Below the pieces are notes generated by a model. The model worked only from the letters and a program-made list of their open reading frames with translations, was not told the DNA's origin and made no database searches. From the NCBI RefSeq assembly GCF_016808095.1, contig NC_068973.1, positions 4,088,501-4,152,500 on the forward strand: 64,000 bases of DNA, read 5' to 3'. Shown here piece after piece: positions 50,511-62,365 of the stretch (position 1 is the stretch's first letter; every line of letters begins with the position of its first letter). The translations under genes and the position numbers were made by a program. The stretch comes from Vigna angularis. Taxonomy: Eukaryota; Streptophyta; Magnoliopsida; Fabales; Fabaceae.

Positions 50511-50981
50511 GACTCAGAATTTGACTATTGAGATTTGTAAAGTATAATGTGGGAAGCTTAGCCGGTTGTTCATCCTGATGTTCCGTGAGTACTCGTCCTC
50601 ACGTAGAGGGGGTACATCATGTGTGGGAACGGCAGGAGGTCCTAGTCCTAGGGTATCTGGACAGATAGGACTAACCTCGGGTGGCAGCTGATGACAGTTC
50701 CAGTTACTACATCACCCGGGTGCACGAACACCGAAGCTACACAGAGACTCAGAATTTTATTATTGAGAATTGTAAAGTATGAATGTGGGGAGCTTAGCCG
50801 GTTGTTCATCCTGATGTTCCGTGAGTACTCGTCCTCACGTAGAGGGGGTACATCATGTGTGGGAACGGCAGGAGGTCCTAGTCCTAGGGTATCTGGACAG
50901 ATAGGACTAACCTCGGGTGGCAGCTGATGAGAGTTCCAGTTACTACATCACCCGAGTGCACGAACATCGAAGCTACACAGA
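50511..50981 (+). repeat. Tandem duplication of a 235-bp module in the 5' LTR
   Basis: The block from GACTCAGAAT through TACTCGTCCTCACGTAGAGG, GGCAGGAGGTCCTAGTCC and GAAGCTACACAGA occurs twice in tandem (starts about 50511 and 50746) with a handful of differences. A single diverged copy is in the solo LTR at about 44260-44490. Confidence 0.9.
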
Positions 50982-51535
50982 ATTCATTCTAGTCCGGACG
51001 AGTCTGTCTATGAAGTAACGAGTCGGTCTATAACGTAACAAGTCGGGGTATAAAGTAACAAGTATTGTAATGTTGGTTTACCATGTTTGGATGACTTTTG
51101 CATGTTATATGAGTGGATGGAATTATGGTTTAATGAATATGCTCTAAGTATGATTATATGACTTACCTATGCCATATGTATAACATGCTTCTATATCTAG
51201 CTCACCCTTGCATTGTTTTTGTTATGTGCTATTTGGGGTATGTTTCTTTGGCGATGATCATCCACTTGTATGGGAGCAGATGTTGTCGCGGAGTTTCCCT
51301 TGGAGCAAGAGCTGGAAGTTGCTGATGTTGCGGAGTAGTCTTCTTAGAGTTTCTTGATTGAACACTTGTAGTGTTTAATCCTTTCAACTGTTCAAGTATA
51401 TAATTTTTCAGTTTCTGTTGTTCCTGAATGACTGTAATTTAATTACACATCAAAATTCTGACTGTTCTCTATATTTGAATGTTAACGTTCTTATTATATA
51501 ATATTGATTATTATATAATCGGGATGTAACATTAA

Positions 51536-51547
51536 TGGTATCAGAGC
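51536..51547 (+). other. Primer-binding site (initiator Met tRNA type)
   Basis: TGGTATCAGAGC starts four bases after the 5' LTR. It is the standard plant initiator-Met tRNA complement used by many Gypsy and Copia elements. Confidence 0.9.
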
Positions 51548-54362
51548 AGTTCGTCCTTAGGTTGGCCTTTGTGTTGTGGGTTGGCCGTGTCTTCTCTATG
51601 AAGACTTGGGTGTAGATGGTATGATTTACCATTTCTTTCAAGTCTATGTTGTGAGGTGTGTATCTGACTAGAAGTTTTAAGAACAGAAAACGTCTTGATA
51701 AGAGTAATGGGGGTGCACACTCATGACTTTTACCGTAGATGATTTTCCTTTCTTAATTCTGAAGGTTTGAGGTAAGAAAGAGTTAGAGTTTCAGTGTTGT
51801 TTCCCTTAGAAATTCCTGTCTTGTTCTTGTTTTGTGGTAGCATTATGTGCTCTATAGTAGTATTGGAATGCATATTCGAGGATAACTTGAGTTGTGTACC
51901 TTTATTGGAATTGGGTTAAGCTTTTGAGACAAGTTCTTGCCTTGAAGATAGGAGATTGAAGACTAAAAGTTAAGCTTCGGAGGATGAGTGAAGATATTGA
52001 AGTTTAGGAGTAAGGTTATGGATGAAGAAAATTTCAAGAAAACAAAGTCAGAAGGTCAGATACCGTGTATTCCACAAGAAGAGTTGGGTTTAAAGGTTAT
52101 AATAAGATGAGCTTTGGGTAAGCACAGGTGTAACAAAGTTTGAGAGATCAGTTTAGTCCAGTGTATCAGTAACGTCAGAGGATAGAAGAAAGGGAAGTAT
52201 TGGTGAGCGACGGAGTAGCATTGGGTGAGATTTGTAACATGGACCAATATATCAGTGATGGTTGGAATCTGAATAAGAGAAGTGATAGATGGTTTGAAGC
52301 TTAAGTTAAGAAAGAAATAAGTGGACCACGAGAAATCGTTATTTTGATAGGAAATAGAAGAAGAAGGGTTGTAGGAACAATGTGTAAAACATAGAACGGA
52401 TTTAAGGAGGGTGTAATAGAAGCCGGATCTCCAAGTTGAGGGAACATAAAGTGTGTAAGGAGAATTGGAGTACTATAGGACTGTGAGTTGAATAACCAAA
52501 TGGAGTGGTTAAGCATTAATCGCTATTGGATAATGCATAGTCAAGTTCAGAAGAATGTTTCAAGATTAGTGGTTCGTATAGAATAAATGTTTGATCATTG
52601 ACTGAGATGAGAGATTTCAAATTATGAGGGAAGGAATACGTCAGAATGTCAGTTTGGTAAGAAAGTATTAGGTCAGAGAATTAAGAGCACAGTGGATGGA
52701 GAAGGGTTTTAGAACAGATGATAAAGGGTGGCTGTAGTATAAGTTGCTAAAGAGGGTATCGAGAATGATCAGAGGAGTTTGGGTTGGTTGAGATGTTTAG
52801 AGTTATGAAGTTACATGTTGTGATAAAGTTAATTTTCTTTGGGTATGGTTGTATGGTGATGTTCAGTGTTCGATTGAGTTTGATCAAGAGAGAAGTGGAT
52901 GTTGAATGATGGATTGCAGAAGGCAGTGAGTTGGTAAGTTCAGATAAGGTCAGAGGATTGGTGTTGTGGGTTAAGAGTATCTTGAGGTTTAGAGGATTAA
53001 AGATATGGTTTGTATTTTGACGATTCCGAGTTGAAGAGGGCAATTCTTGAAGGAGAAGGTTTTAAGTTAATCTGGACGGGATGAGTGCAAGAAGAACTAT
53101 GAGTGATGTGGCGTTTGTGGAGTTAATCTAAGGGCTCAAGTTTGAAGTTTATATGGAGTGGTTTTTGGATAGGGAAGGAGAACGAAGGTGGTGCATCAAG
53201 TAAAGTTGAGCGAAAGATGAAAGCAAGTGTTATGAGAATTCAAGATGTCTGTAAATTGCAAATGAAGAAGAGATGATGTTGTTCTTTCGTATGTTTGAGG
53301 TGTGATTCAAGGGAGGTTTGTTGTTTCAAACAAGTCCTCTAGTGCTTTATAGTCTTTAATAGAAGCTTCGTATTTCAAGAAGAAAAGGCACCGGTTATAT
53401 ATCAATTGCGGATCAAATTAGAAAGTGAAGAAAAAGGGGTGTGAGAATCAAAAGAGGTTAGCAAGGATATGTGAAAAAAAAAAAAGAAGATAAAACTTTA
53501 TGGTGTAAAGGTCTGGTTGGTTTTCTGCAACAAGTATGGGATTTTATAACTTGGAGAAGTGGAATTCACTTTGGAGTGGGGTCTTAGGCGACACCAGTGT
53601 TCGAAATTTTTGAGTGGTTCCTGTTTAAGTCGTGCAGTGCAAGAGGAAGATGAAGGTTGAGTTAGAGCAATAATATTTTGGACTCAGTTTAATCATAGGG
53701 AGAACTACAAGGTTAAAGAATCGCAGAAGAGAAATAGAGGGCATGTTGGCATAGTCTAGTATAAGTCTTATCAATCAGGAGTGATTTCGGGCATGGTCGC
53801 TTTGTGGAGAAGAAAACAGTGTTGAGGAAATGGAATGACAAGGCCATTATGCAAGGGAAGAGTTTTCAAGGTTTTGTAAGGTTATATAGAAGTTCTGAAA
53901 CAGGTTCTTCGAGGGTGATCTTTTGCTGGTTACAGTTGTCATGAAGGAAGTGTTCTTTTAAGTAAATTGGTGAGTAAGGAAGTATAAGTATCAGAGTAGC
54001 GCAGCGGATGATGGGGAGCATGTTATTGTCAGTAACAGGTATGCATAAAGAACTTTCAAAATTGTAGATTTGTGGTTGTGAGGGGCGAGTTCTTTGAAAC
54101 AGTATTGGTGTTGTTATATGAGCATGAGTCGGGGGTGTTTGGTAATCTTCAAGAGCCAGAAGTGAGTTTAGGGGTGAAAGAAACATGTGTCAGGCAGGGA
54201 AGATAAGTGAGCTTTTGGTTGCAAGCTACAGGGTCAACTTTAAAGTGAGAAAGTGTTAATGGCTTTGGAATGAGAAGAGTGGGTCAATGGGCGAAGGAGA
54301 CTATTTGAGTTGTGGTCTTGAGTTATAGTGGCAATCTAGAGGTAAGGTTATGTTAGCAGACG
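51548..54362 (+). other. Gutted internal region of the young element
   Basis: About 2.8 kb where gag and protease would normally lie. Stop codons interrupt every plus-strand frame and no Gag, zinc-knuckle or protease motif was recognised. Composition is G/A-rich on the plus strand, unlike surrounding AT-rich DNA, suggesting decayed coding or replacement sequence. Confidence 0.7.
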
Positions 54363-54518
54363 ATCAAGAATAAGTATCCGTTGCTGAGAATAGATGATTT
54401 GATGGATCAACTACAAGGAGCTACAGTATTCTCTAAGATTGATCTGAAGTTTGACTATCATCAAATCTTAGTGAAAGCGGATGATGTGCAGAAAACGGCG
54501 TTCAAGTGCAACAAGTAA
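54363..54518 (+). pseudogene. Reverse transcriptase fragment, 51 codons
   Basis: Reads [20 protein letters not shown], then [15 protein letters not shown] and [11 protein letters not shown], then stops. This is the N-terminal part of a Gypsy reverse transcriptase (finger/palm start). The catalytic YxDD region, RNase H, integrase and chromodomain are absent; only about 80 bases separate it from the 3' LTR. It is a deletion remnant and also the best evidence for Gypsy affiliation. Confidence 0.9.
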
Positions 54519-54585
54519 GGATAATATGGGAGAAACCTACCTAGGATTGTTCCGGTAAGCTTAATTTTCGAGGACGAAAATTTTT

Positions 54586-54599
54586 ATTGTTGGGGAGAA
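54586..54599 (+). other. Polypurine tract of the young element
   Basis: ATTGTTGGGGAGAA directly precedes the 3' LTR start TGTAAGACCC. Confidence 0.7.
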
Positions 54600-55137
54600 T
54601 GTAAGACCCGTGAATTTTAGGAAGGTGGGACACGGTGGGTATCCACCTTTTCATTAAATTGGGGGAGCATTATTGAAGGGCAGAGAAGAAGCTGAGGAAA
54701 GGGGGTTTTCATTTTGGCATGGGAGAGGGAGCGGGAGAGCAGCAGGGGGAAGGGAGCCCTTCCTTCCTTCCGTTTCCAGCCAACCAAAGAGCACCGTGGA
54801 AGTTGCACCAAATTCAGAAGAGCTGAAAGGAGGATCGGAGGTTGGGTCGCGGTGGATGGTTCAGTGGCGCGGTGGCCGGTTTGGCGGAGATGGAGCAAAA
54901 AGGGGGTGGTTATGGTGATGGAAGAAGCTGGAAGAGGTGAAGGTGCTAGTCCGGGATATGGGGTTGCGGGTGCTGGACATAGTGCTTGGAGAAAACCAGG
55001 TAAGGGGAGCTAGATCTTTTGTTTAGTTGATGATGTATGTTGTATTTAATGCAAATCTGGGAAGAATGGGATGAATATTTGGGTACTGGTTTAGTTTCTG
55101 GGTTTCTGCAAAACTTGCAGAAATTCTGCAGAAATAC

Positions 55138-55852
55138 CGTTCGTCCAATTTGATTTCAAATTGGACGTTCGTCCTAAATAGCTAACGTTCGTCCAAAATG
55201 GTTGAACGTTCGTCAAGGTGAATTTGGACGTTCGTCCAAATTATTCGGTAGTCGTTGGAGAGCGTTCGTTTGTGGACGCTCGTTCAAAGTTGGTGAAGTG
55301 AAAAGGGGACGTTCGTCCCATTTGCTATGCGCGTCCGTCCTTAAATCCAAGTGTTCGACATTGAGTGATTCGTTCTGTACGTGTGAGCGTTCGTCCAAAC
55401 TGTTAGTTGGCGTTCGTTCAGACTACGAGCGTTCGTCCATGACTTCAACTTGTGAGCGTTCGTCCAAATGGCTTGACCAAGCGTTCGGCCTTAAATTCAG
55501 TGTTGAGCGTTCGGCCTTTGAGCGAGTGTGAGTGATCGTTCGTCCTTAGTTCAATTCTTAGCGTTCGTCCTTGGTTTCATCTGTGAGCGTTCGTACATTT
55601 GTCCAAACCGAGCGTTCGTCCAAAATGATCAGCATTGAGCGTTCGTCCAAACAGTGAGTGAGCGTTCGTCCGAATATATGAGCGTTCGTCCAAATAGTTG
55701 GCGTTCGTCCAATAGTGGAGCGTTCGTCCAAAAAGTGAGCGTTCGTCCTTAACACATTGATTTGATCGTTCGTCCTTAAATTGAGTGAGCGTTCGTCCTT
55801 AAATTGAGTGAGCGTTCGTCCAATAGTGTCCAGTGAATAGTGCTCGTCCAAA
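55138..55852 (+). repeat. CGTTCGTCC motif array in the 3' LTR, about 30 copies
   Basis: Identical by eye to the array in the 5' LTR, offset 5,645 bp. Confidence 0.93.
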
Positions 55853-56155
55853 TAGTATTTTACAAATATGTTGAATTTTAAGTTCCTTTGCTTTTAGATT
55901 GAATTATGTGTACCAATGTTTGGAATATTATCTATGACATGAATTATGTGAATGTATGAAATATGTTGGAATTGTTGGGATAATATGGTAGTATCTGATT
56001 ATTCATAATTGGGGTTAAGGTTCAATGTAACAGTAAGTTATGTTATTTAAATATTTCGGTTACAATTTATGAATATATGATCAAAAGTGAATGATGAACT
56101 ATATATGAGATGAAATGAAAGTATGAATGATTAAATGAGCGTTCCAAGGAGGAAT

Positions 56156-56626
56156 GACTCAGAATTTGACTATTGAGATTTGTAAAGTATAATGTGGGAA
56201 GCTTAGCCGGTTGTTCATCCTGATGTTCCGTGAGTACTCGTCCTCACGTAGAGGGGGTACATCATGTGTGGGAACGACAGGAGGTCCTAGTCCTAGGGTA
56301 TCTGGACAGATAGGACTAACCTCGGGTGGCAGCTGATGACAGTTCCAGTTACTACATCACCCGGGTGCACGAACACCGAAGCTACACAGAGACTCAGAAT
56401 TTTATTATTGAGAATTGTAAAGTATGAATGTGGGGAGCTTAGCCGGTTGTTCATCCTGATGTTCCGTGAGTACTCGTCCTCACGTAGAGGGGGTACATCA
56501 TGTGTGGGAACGGCAGGAGGTCCTAGTCCTAGGGTATCTGGACAGATAGGACTAACCTCGGGTGGCAGCTGATGAGAGTTCCAGTTACTACATCACCCGA
56601 GTGCACGAACATCGAAGCTACACAGA
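56156..56626 (+). repeat. Tandem duplication of the 235-bp module in the 3' LTR
   Basis: Counterpart of 50511-50981, with one substitution noted (GGAACGACAGG for GGAACGGCAGG). Confidence 0.9.
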
Positions 56627-57242
56627 ATTCATTCTAGTCCGGACGAGTCTGTCTATGAAGTAACGAGTCGGTCTATAACGTAACAAGTCGGGGTATAAAG
56701 TAACAAGTATTGTAATGTTGGTTTACCATGTTTGGATGACTTTTGCATGTTATATGAGTGGATGGAATTATGGTTTAATGAATATGCTCTAAGTATGATT
56801 ATATGACTTACCTATGCCATATGTATAACATGCTTCTATATCTAGCTCACCCTTGCATTGTTTTTGTTATGTGCTATTTGGGGTATGTTTCTTTGGCGAT
56901 GATCATCCACTTGGATGGGAGCAGATGTTGTCGCGGAGTTTCCCTTGGAGCAAGAGCTGGAAGTTGCTGATGTTGCGGAGTAGTCTTCTTAGAGTTTCTT
57001 GATTGAACACTTGTAGTGTTTAATCCTTTCAACTGTTCAAGTATATAATTTTTCAGTTTCTGTTGTTCCTGAATGACTGTAATTTAATTACACGTCAAAA
57101 TTCTGACTGTTCTCTATATTTGAATGCTAACGTTCTTATTATATAATATTGATTATTATATAATCGGGATGTTACAATTATACTTAGTTAAATGTTTATA
57201 TTTTCCTCTCATAACAATAATAACATTTGTTCATAGGATATG

Positions 57243-57245
<3 letters not shown>

Positions 57246-57302
<57 letters not shown>
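57246..57302. repeat. (AT)n microsatellite, about 57 bp
   Basis: Uninterrupted AT dinucleotide run, 65 bp beyond the young element. Confidence 0.95.
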
Positions 57303-57305
<3 letters not shown>

Positions 57306-59837
57306 AAAATCTTTTCTTCATGTCTGTTAAAATTATAAAAGTAAAAGCCATTTAATTTTCTTTTCAACGTAGTTCTTTTTAATAGTATATGAAGAGAGTG
57401 ATCCACATTGGAAGCTCAGTAAAATAAGCACGATGAGAAAGTCGAGCTGAAATAATATTTTTAAAGGTTGAGATAAATTAGTTTAGGTTTAAATTTATGA
57501 AAAATCAAAATCGAATGTTAAAACAAGTCAGATTTAAATTAAAAAGTCAAGTATAATCAATTTAGACTTAAATCAAGTTAAATTAGTTTGAGTCCGGTTA
57601 AACTTAAATCAATTATGTTCAATGTTAAATTAAATGAACTAAACTCGTATCAATAGGAATTGTTCTGAATAAATTGAAATACAGTTTACCAAAAACAGCT
57701 AAGCAATTATGGGGAGAAGTTGTCGAGCATCTTTCTGCGAAGTTGTAACTTAGTAAAACAAAAGGGAGAGGAAAAGAAAGGAGGGAAAAGGGGTTCAGTT
57801 AATTACTTTATGTTTTTAAATTATATTTAACCTTATAATTAGTACGGATCATATAATTGATTATGTGAGTTTGTTTCCAAAACAATTTTCAAATATAGTT
57901 TATCATAATAAAATAATAATAATAATAATTGTTTTGCTTATGGGTCAATATTATTTGTTTATTATGTCTTGAGTGAATGTTTGTCTTTATATTGTTTATT
58001 ATGAAATTTCTTTCGATCAAACTCGTATTTCATAGGTTTTAAAATGAATTTGAATTACTGATGGTCCGATCCAATTAATATTAATCATATTTTGTGGTAA
58101 ATTAATTAACATTAGGTTTAATTATTCTGAAAGGTGATCGTTTATTTTGTATGTTTCAATCGTTCGATATCGGAATAATCAGTATGATTGTATTTACAAA
58201 GTGTTTAATCGTTTGGACTGTTCTACCTGAGATGATCAGACAATCATGTAGTATAATAATAAATAATTGATAAAAAACAAATAAAATAATATAACAATAA
58301 AGTTATTTTCTTAATATTTTTTTCTATTTCTCTTCAACCAAATAAGTTTTATTTTTACTTAGGTTTATTTCCCTTTTCTTCCATATTTTTTTTCTCTCTC
58401 TCATTCTATATTTCTTTGTTTTTTTTTCTAGCAAATGAACTTGTTTGTCCAACTTGATTCTACAACTATTTCAGTGGTAGCTATCACATGAACTTGTTTT
58501 AAACATGTGTTGCAGATAGTTGAATAGTCAAAGTTCTTTATATACTATACTATTTTCTTATCCGTCTCACTGGACCGCATTTACCAACCTTTTTATTTTA
58601 CAATATTTGACTTTTTCATTCTATATAATAGATGCCGACCCATTTTGAATTGATCAATTTAAAATGTCGAACTTTGATGTTATATACGAAGCATTCTCAA
58701 ATTAGGTCTTGTTTGTTTATCAGTAAAATATGAGAATAATACGAGAAGTCAAGACAGAGAGCTACAGCGAAATTTCGTGTAGTAACCTTCTACGCACTGT
58801 CGCATATTTGTGGACACGTGACTCAGAATAGTAAAATAATAATGTTTGTCCTTTCATGATTGACGTTATAAATTTAAGATAATTATTTTTTAAAATTCTT
58901 TTATTTTAATGTCTAAGATTTCAATACTATTGCCATTTGTACGAAAAATATATAATTTTTATTTTAGAAGTCACTTTTAATCAATTAGTTCAATGAATAA
59001 TTATTAAAAGTAAGGACGTTTAAAATAAGCAGAAAATGTCATAAGATCGGAAAAAAAATATAACATAGTAAAATTCTTATAAGAAAATTATAATAACAAC
59101 TTTATGTCAGAAATCTTGGAATGGAAATAATATAGTTTTTATATACAATTAACTAATACTAATTACAAGTGCATAGTCATGATTTAATGAAGAGAAAGAA
59201 TAGTCAATTGCGCGTGACAATATAATACTACATTGAAACAATTGTATATTGTAACCTAACTTCCATTGAAACAATTGTATGGATTGAATGTGGACAATAT
59301 ATGAGTTTGCAAATAAAAGCTAGCACACTTAATTGGATTATTTAATTCTTTATCTAGAACACATTTGCCTTCAAACTTTGGGATTCCTATATTCAAATAA
59401 ATGTTTATGTATAATTCAAATTTAAAAAGATTTCTTAATGTATATATTATATTATTAATTAAAAGCTATTATAAAGAAGATATATATGAGAAGTTTGGAT
59501 TTTGCATATTTTTCGTGAGGAAAATTATTGTTGATAAGTTAATTAATTTAGTTTTTATTTATAAGAAACCATATTAATGTTTTGTTTATAAAAAGTGGTA
59601 TAAATAATTTAATTATTATGGTGTTAACATAATATCAAATTTATAGCTATGTTTAATATAATTATATAAAATAAAATAATAAAATATAAATGTACTAATT
59701 GATTTTTATGTGTGGCAAAAAATTCCAGAGAAGGGGAAAATAACATGTAAAAAAACTCTTATTATATGCATGTAGATATCGAAATAGATTTGTTTTCATC
59801 ACTAACATAAAACTTCATTTTTGAACCCCACAAGCAT

Positions 59838-59840
<3 letters not shown>

Positions 59841-59872
<32 letters not shown>
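59841..59872. repeat. (TA)n microsatellite, about 32 bp
   Basis: Uninterrupted TA dinucleotide run. Confidence 0.95.
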
Positions 59873-59877
<5 letters not shown>

Positions 59878-62365
59878 AGAGTTGAATAACTGAAATCCTG
59901 AAATTTAGATGAAAAATATTAATGATATATGAAAAACATATTCAATCATACATATATTTGATTTATATTAAAATAAATGTTAAAAAATTATTTTTATCAA
60001 AATAATTTATAAATTGATCAAACTAATTTATAAGCTTTTAAAGTGTTATCTCGAAGAAGAATTTTTTTTTCATGAGTTGATTATTTTAACCATTTTAATT
60101 CTCAATATCTTTATGGATTTTTTTAAGAACCATAGGTAAAAATTGTCCCAAAATTCACATTGAGGATAGTTTTCACTTCTCGATAAGCTGTCAAAATAAA
60201 AGTACCGAGGGAAATGCATATGTTCCTAAATTGACTGTATTTCTTTCTTTCTTTTTTTTTAACAAAAAAGTCTTCTACATAGTGAAAATGTATAAGCCTC
60301 TAATAATTGGAATTGGTGATAAGATATTTTATGTAGTGAAAGTATATAAATCTACAATAATCGTAGTATCTTTATGTGGGGCTATACTTTAATAAAGTAT
60401 CATATCCCACACATTTCTTTTTCAATATTTATACAAATTAAACTCGCGTGAAAAATATGAATGTTTAAAAAAATATTTTCTAAGTTTACGATAAAAAAAT
60501 ATTCTTAATCAGCTAAAAGCATAAATTCAATCTTAAAACATTAATATTAACATAATCTTCTGCAAATTTTCTTTTTGTATCGCATGTAATTTATTTATGG
60601 TAAGCGTAAAGCAATTTATATGTTTATTTATCACAAATTTTATCTATAATATAATTTAAGATTAACTATCTTTTTAGTCTACACATTTTTTGGACTTTTG
60701 GTTTTAGTTCCTATTAATTTGTTCTCTTTGACAAATCTTAAATCTTTTATGTTTTTTTCTTTTCTAGTATTAAGGAATAATGTTAATTAATCACACAATA
60801 ATAATGCTCATATTGCAGTGATTTGTCACATCATCTAAAGTCTTGACATTACAATCACGTTTTGTTTTTTCATAAATTGGATTTCTTTGTGAAAACTTGA
60901 AAAATGATTTAAGAGTATTAATGATTTAAAAAAATTAATATTAAATTATTTTAATAATAAAAGGATGAAATTGTAATTAAATTTTCTATTAAAAAATTCA
61001 TTTATAAAAATATTATATTTTTAAATTTTTACTAAACTTATCTATATTTTTTTCTAGATTTGTGACTCTATTTTTCAATTGTTTGAATATTGAAGTACTT
61101 CAAGATTGGAATATGTTATAAAACCTTTCATCTTGAAGTTTATCATTTTATCTGATCAAAATCTTAAATATAATAAGTTTATCTTGTGTCATCTTTTTGA
61201 TCTTTTAATAAATATATTGCATGTGGAATGTTTTGAACTTGCATGTCACGTTTAAATGTTCAAGGTGAATATTAGTTTAGTTAAAATTGTTAGGATATGT
61301 CAAGATCATTTATCAAAATTTTCTATGTTTATATATAACAACCTGTGTGAGATAGAGTTTATGGAGTTTGTGAGAGTAGAGTATTGGGAGAACATTTTTT
61401 GAAGTTTAGGTGTATATTCAAATAAAGAAATCTAATTTTAAATTTAAAAGTATATATTGTTGTACAATGAGTTGTGATCTATATGTGTTGCTAAACTGTT
61501 ATAATCGGATGTGTAGAAAATATTTTAAAATTGTATTTTTAGATGATTGAAATTGGAATAGATATGTTATATGTAACACAAATGAAAGTGAGTGATTTGG
61601 TTTGATTGATTGAAAATTTGTGTAGTATATTGATATGTGATGATGTGGTTCTATAAGATTGGACATATAGTATGTTAGGTTAGAAGCTAAAAGTGTGTAT
61701 TAAATTGTTGTGATTGTTTTGACTTGATGTTTTGGCTGAATTAATTTTTGTTTTTTGTGCAACTGGTTTGAATTGGTTAAGACGGTCTAATTTGATCTAT
61801 CTCAAGGTTATTTTGAACTAAAACAAGATATTTTAAACTAAAAAGGAACTGGTGTGTATAGACAGTCAAGTTGGACAACCTACTCAAATCAAATTGAGAG
61901 TTAAAAATTTGATATAGTATTGAGTGATACCACATAACTCCTGGATGTCATTTGTAAAAACTAGATAGTGATCACAAGAGGTTCAGAGCACCAAACACTA
62001 CATTCGGACCGCTAGGTACTCCCAAGTTATGTTGTGGTTTGTTCATCTACAATGATTGTATCTTATACATGAGTAGAGAATAATACATATGAAAAAGTTA
62101 AAGCAATATGCCTGTTTATGATTGTTAAGAAAGAGTAGTAGTTGCTTAGATATATAACTTTTGTATTATATAGATCCTCCTAGTTGATGAAGTGTTTTTA
62201 TCTTTCAAAAGTTTAAGTGTTTTTTTTCTCATAAAGGATGTGTAAATACATTTTATATATTAATAAGTTGGTTTAATGATTTTTATTTTATCAATTATGA
62301 AATGTTTTAAATCAGTATGGTGAATTCTATTAAAGTTACATAAATGTGAAATGAGTGAAACCTAC

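Larger units (their letters stand above)
48955..51531 (+). repeat. 5' LTR, 2,577 bp
   Basis: Starts TGTAAGACCCGTGAAT and ends GGGATGTAACA. It contains a CGTTCGTCC array and a duplicated 235-bp module. Short open frames in it recur at the same offset in the 3' LTR only because the LTRs are identical. Confidence 0.95.
48955..57176 (+). mobile_element. Young non-autonomous Gypsy (Tekay/Del-like) LTR element, 8.2 kb, TSD ATTAT
   Basis: Two LTRs of exactly 2,577 bp (48955-51531 and 54600-57176) are flanked by ATTAT (48950-48954 and 57177-57181). A TGGTATCAGAGC primer site (51536) and a polypurine tract with the CGAGGACGAAAATTTTTATT block before the 3' LTR are typical of Tekay/Del chromoviruses. 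Reading side by side I found five LTR differences: G/A near 50632 vs 56277, T/G near 51270 vs 56915, A/G near 51448 vs 57093, T/C near 51482 vs 57127, and A/T near 51528 vs 57173. That is about 0.2%, so the insertion is recent. The interior (about 3.07 kb) encodes nothing intact and keeps only a 51-codon reverse-transcriptase stub. It must be copied in trans (inference). Confidence 0.93.
54600..57176 (+). repeat. 3' LTR, 2,577 bp
   Basis: The same length as the 5' LTR with about five substitutions. Ends GGGATGTTACA, followed by the ATTAT duplication. Confidence 0.95.
57182..62365. other. AT-rich intergenic DNA
   Basis: No gene recognised. (TA)n tracts lie at 57246-57302 and 59841-59872. The part 61240-62350 has a G/T-biased, less random texture that could be old LTR sequence, but no boundary or motif supports a call. 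Confidence 0.55.
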
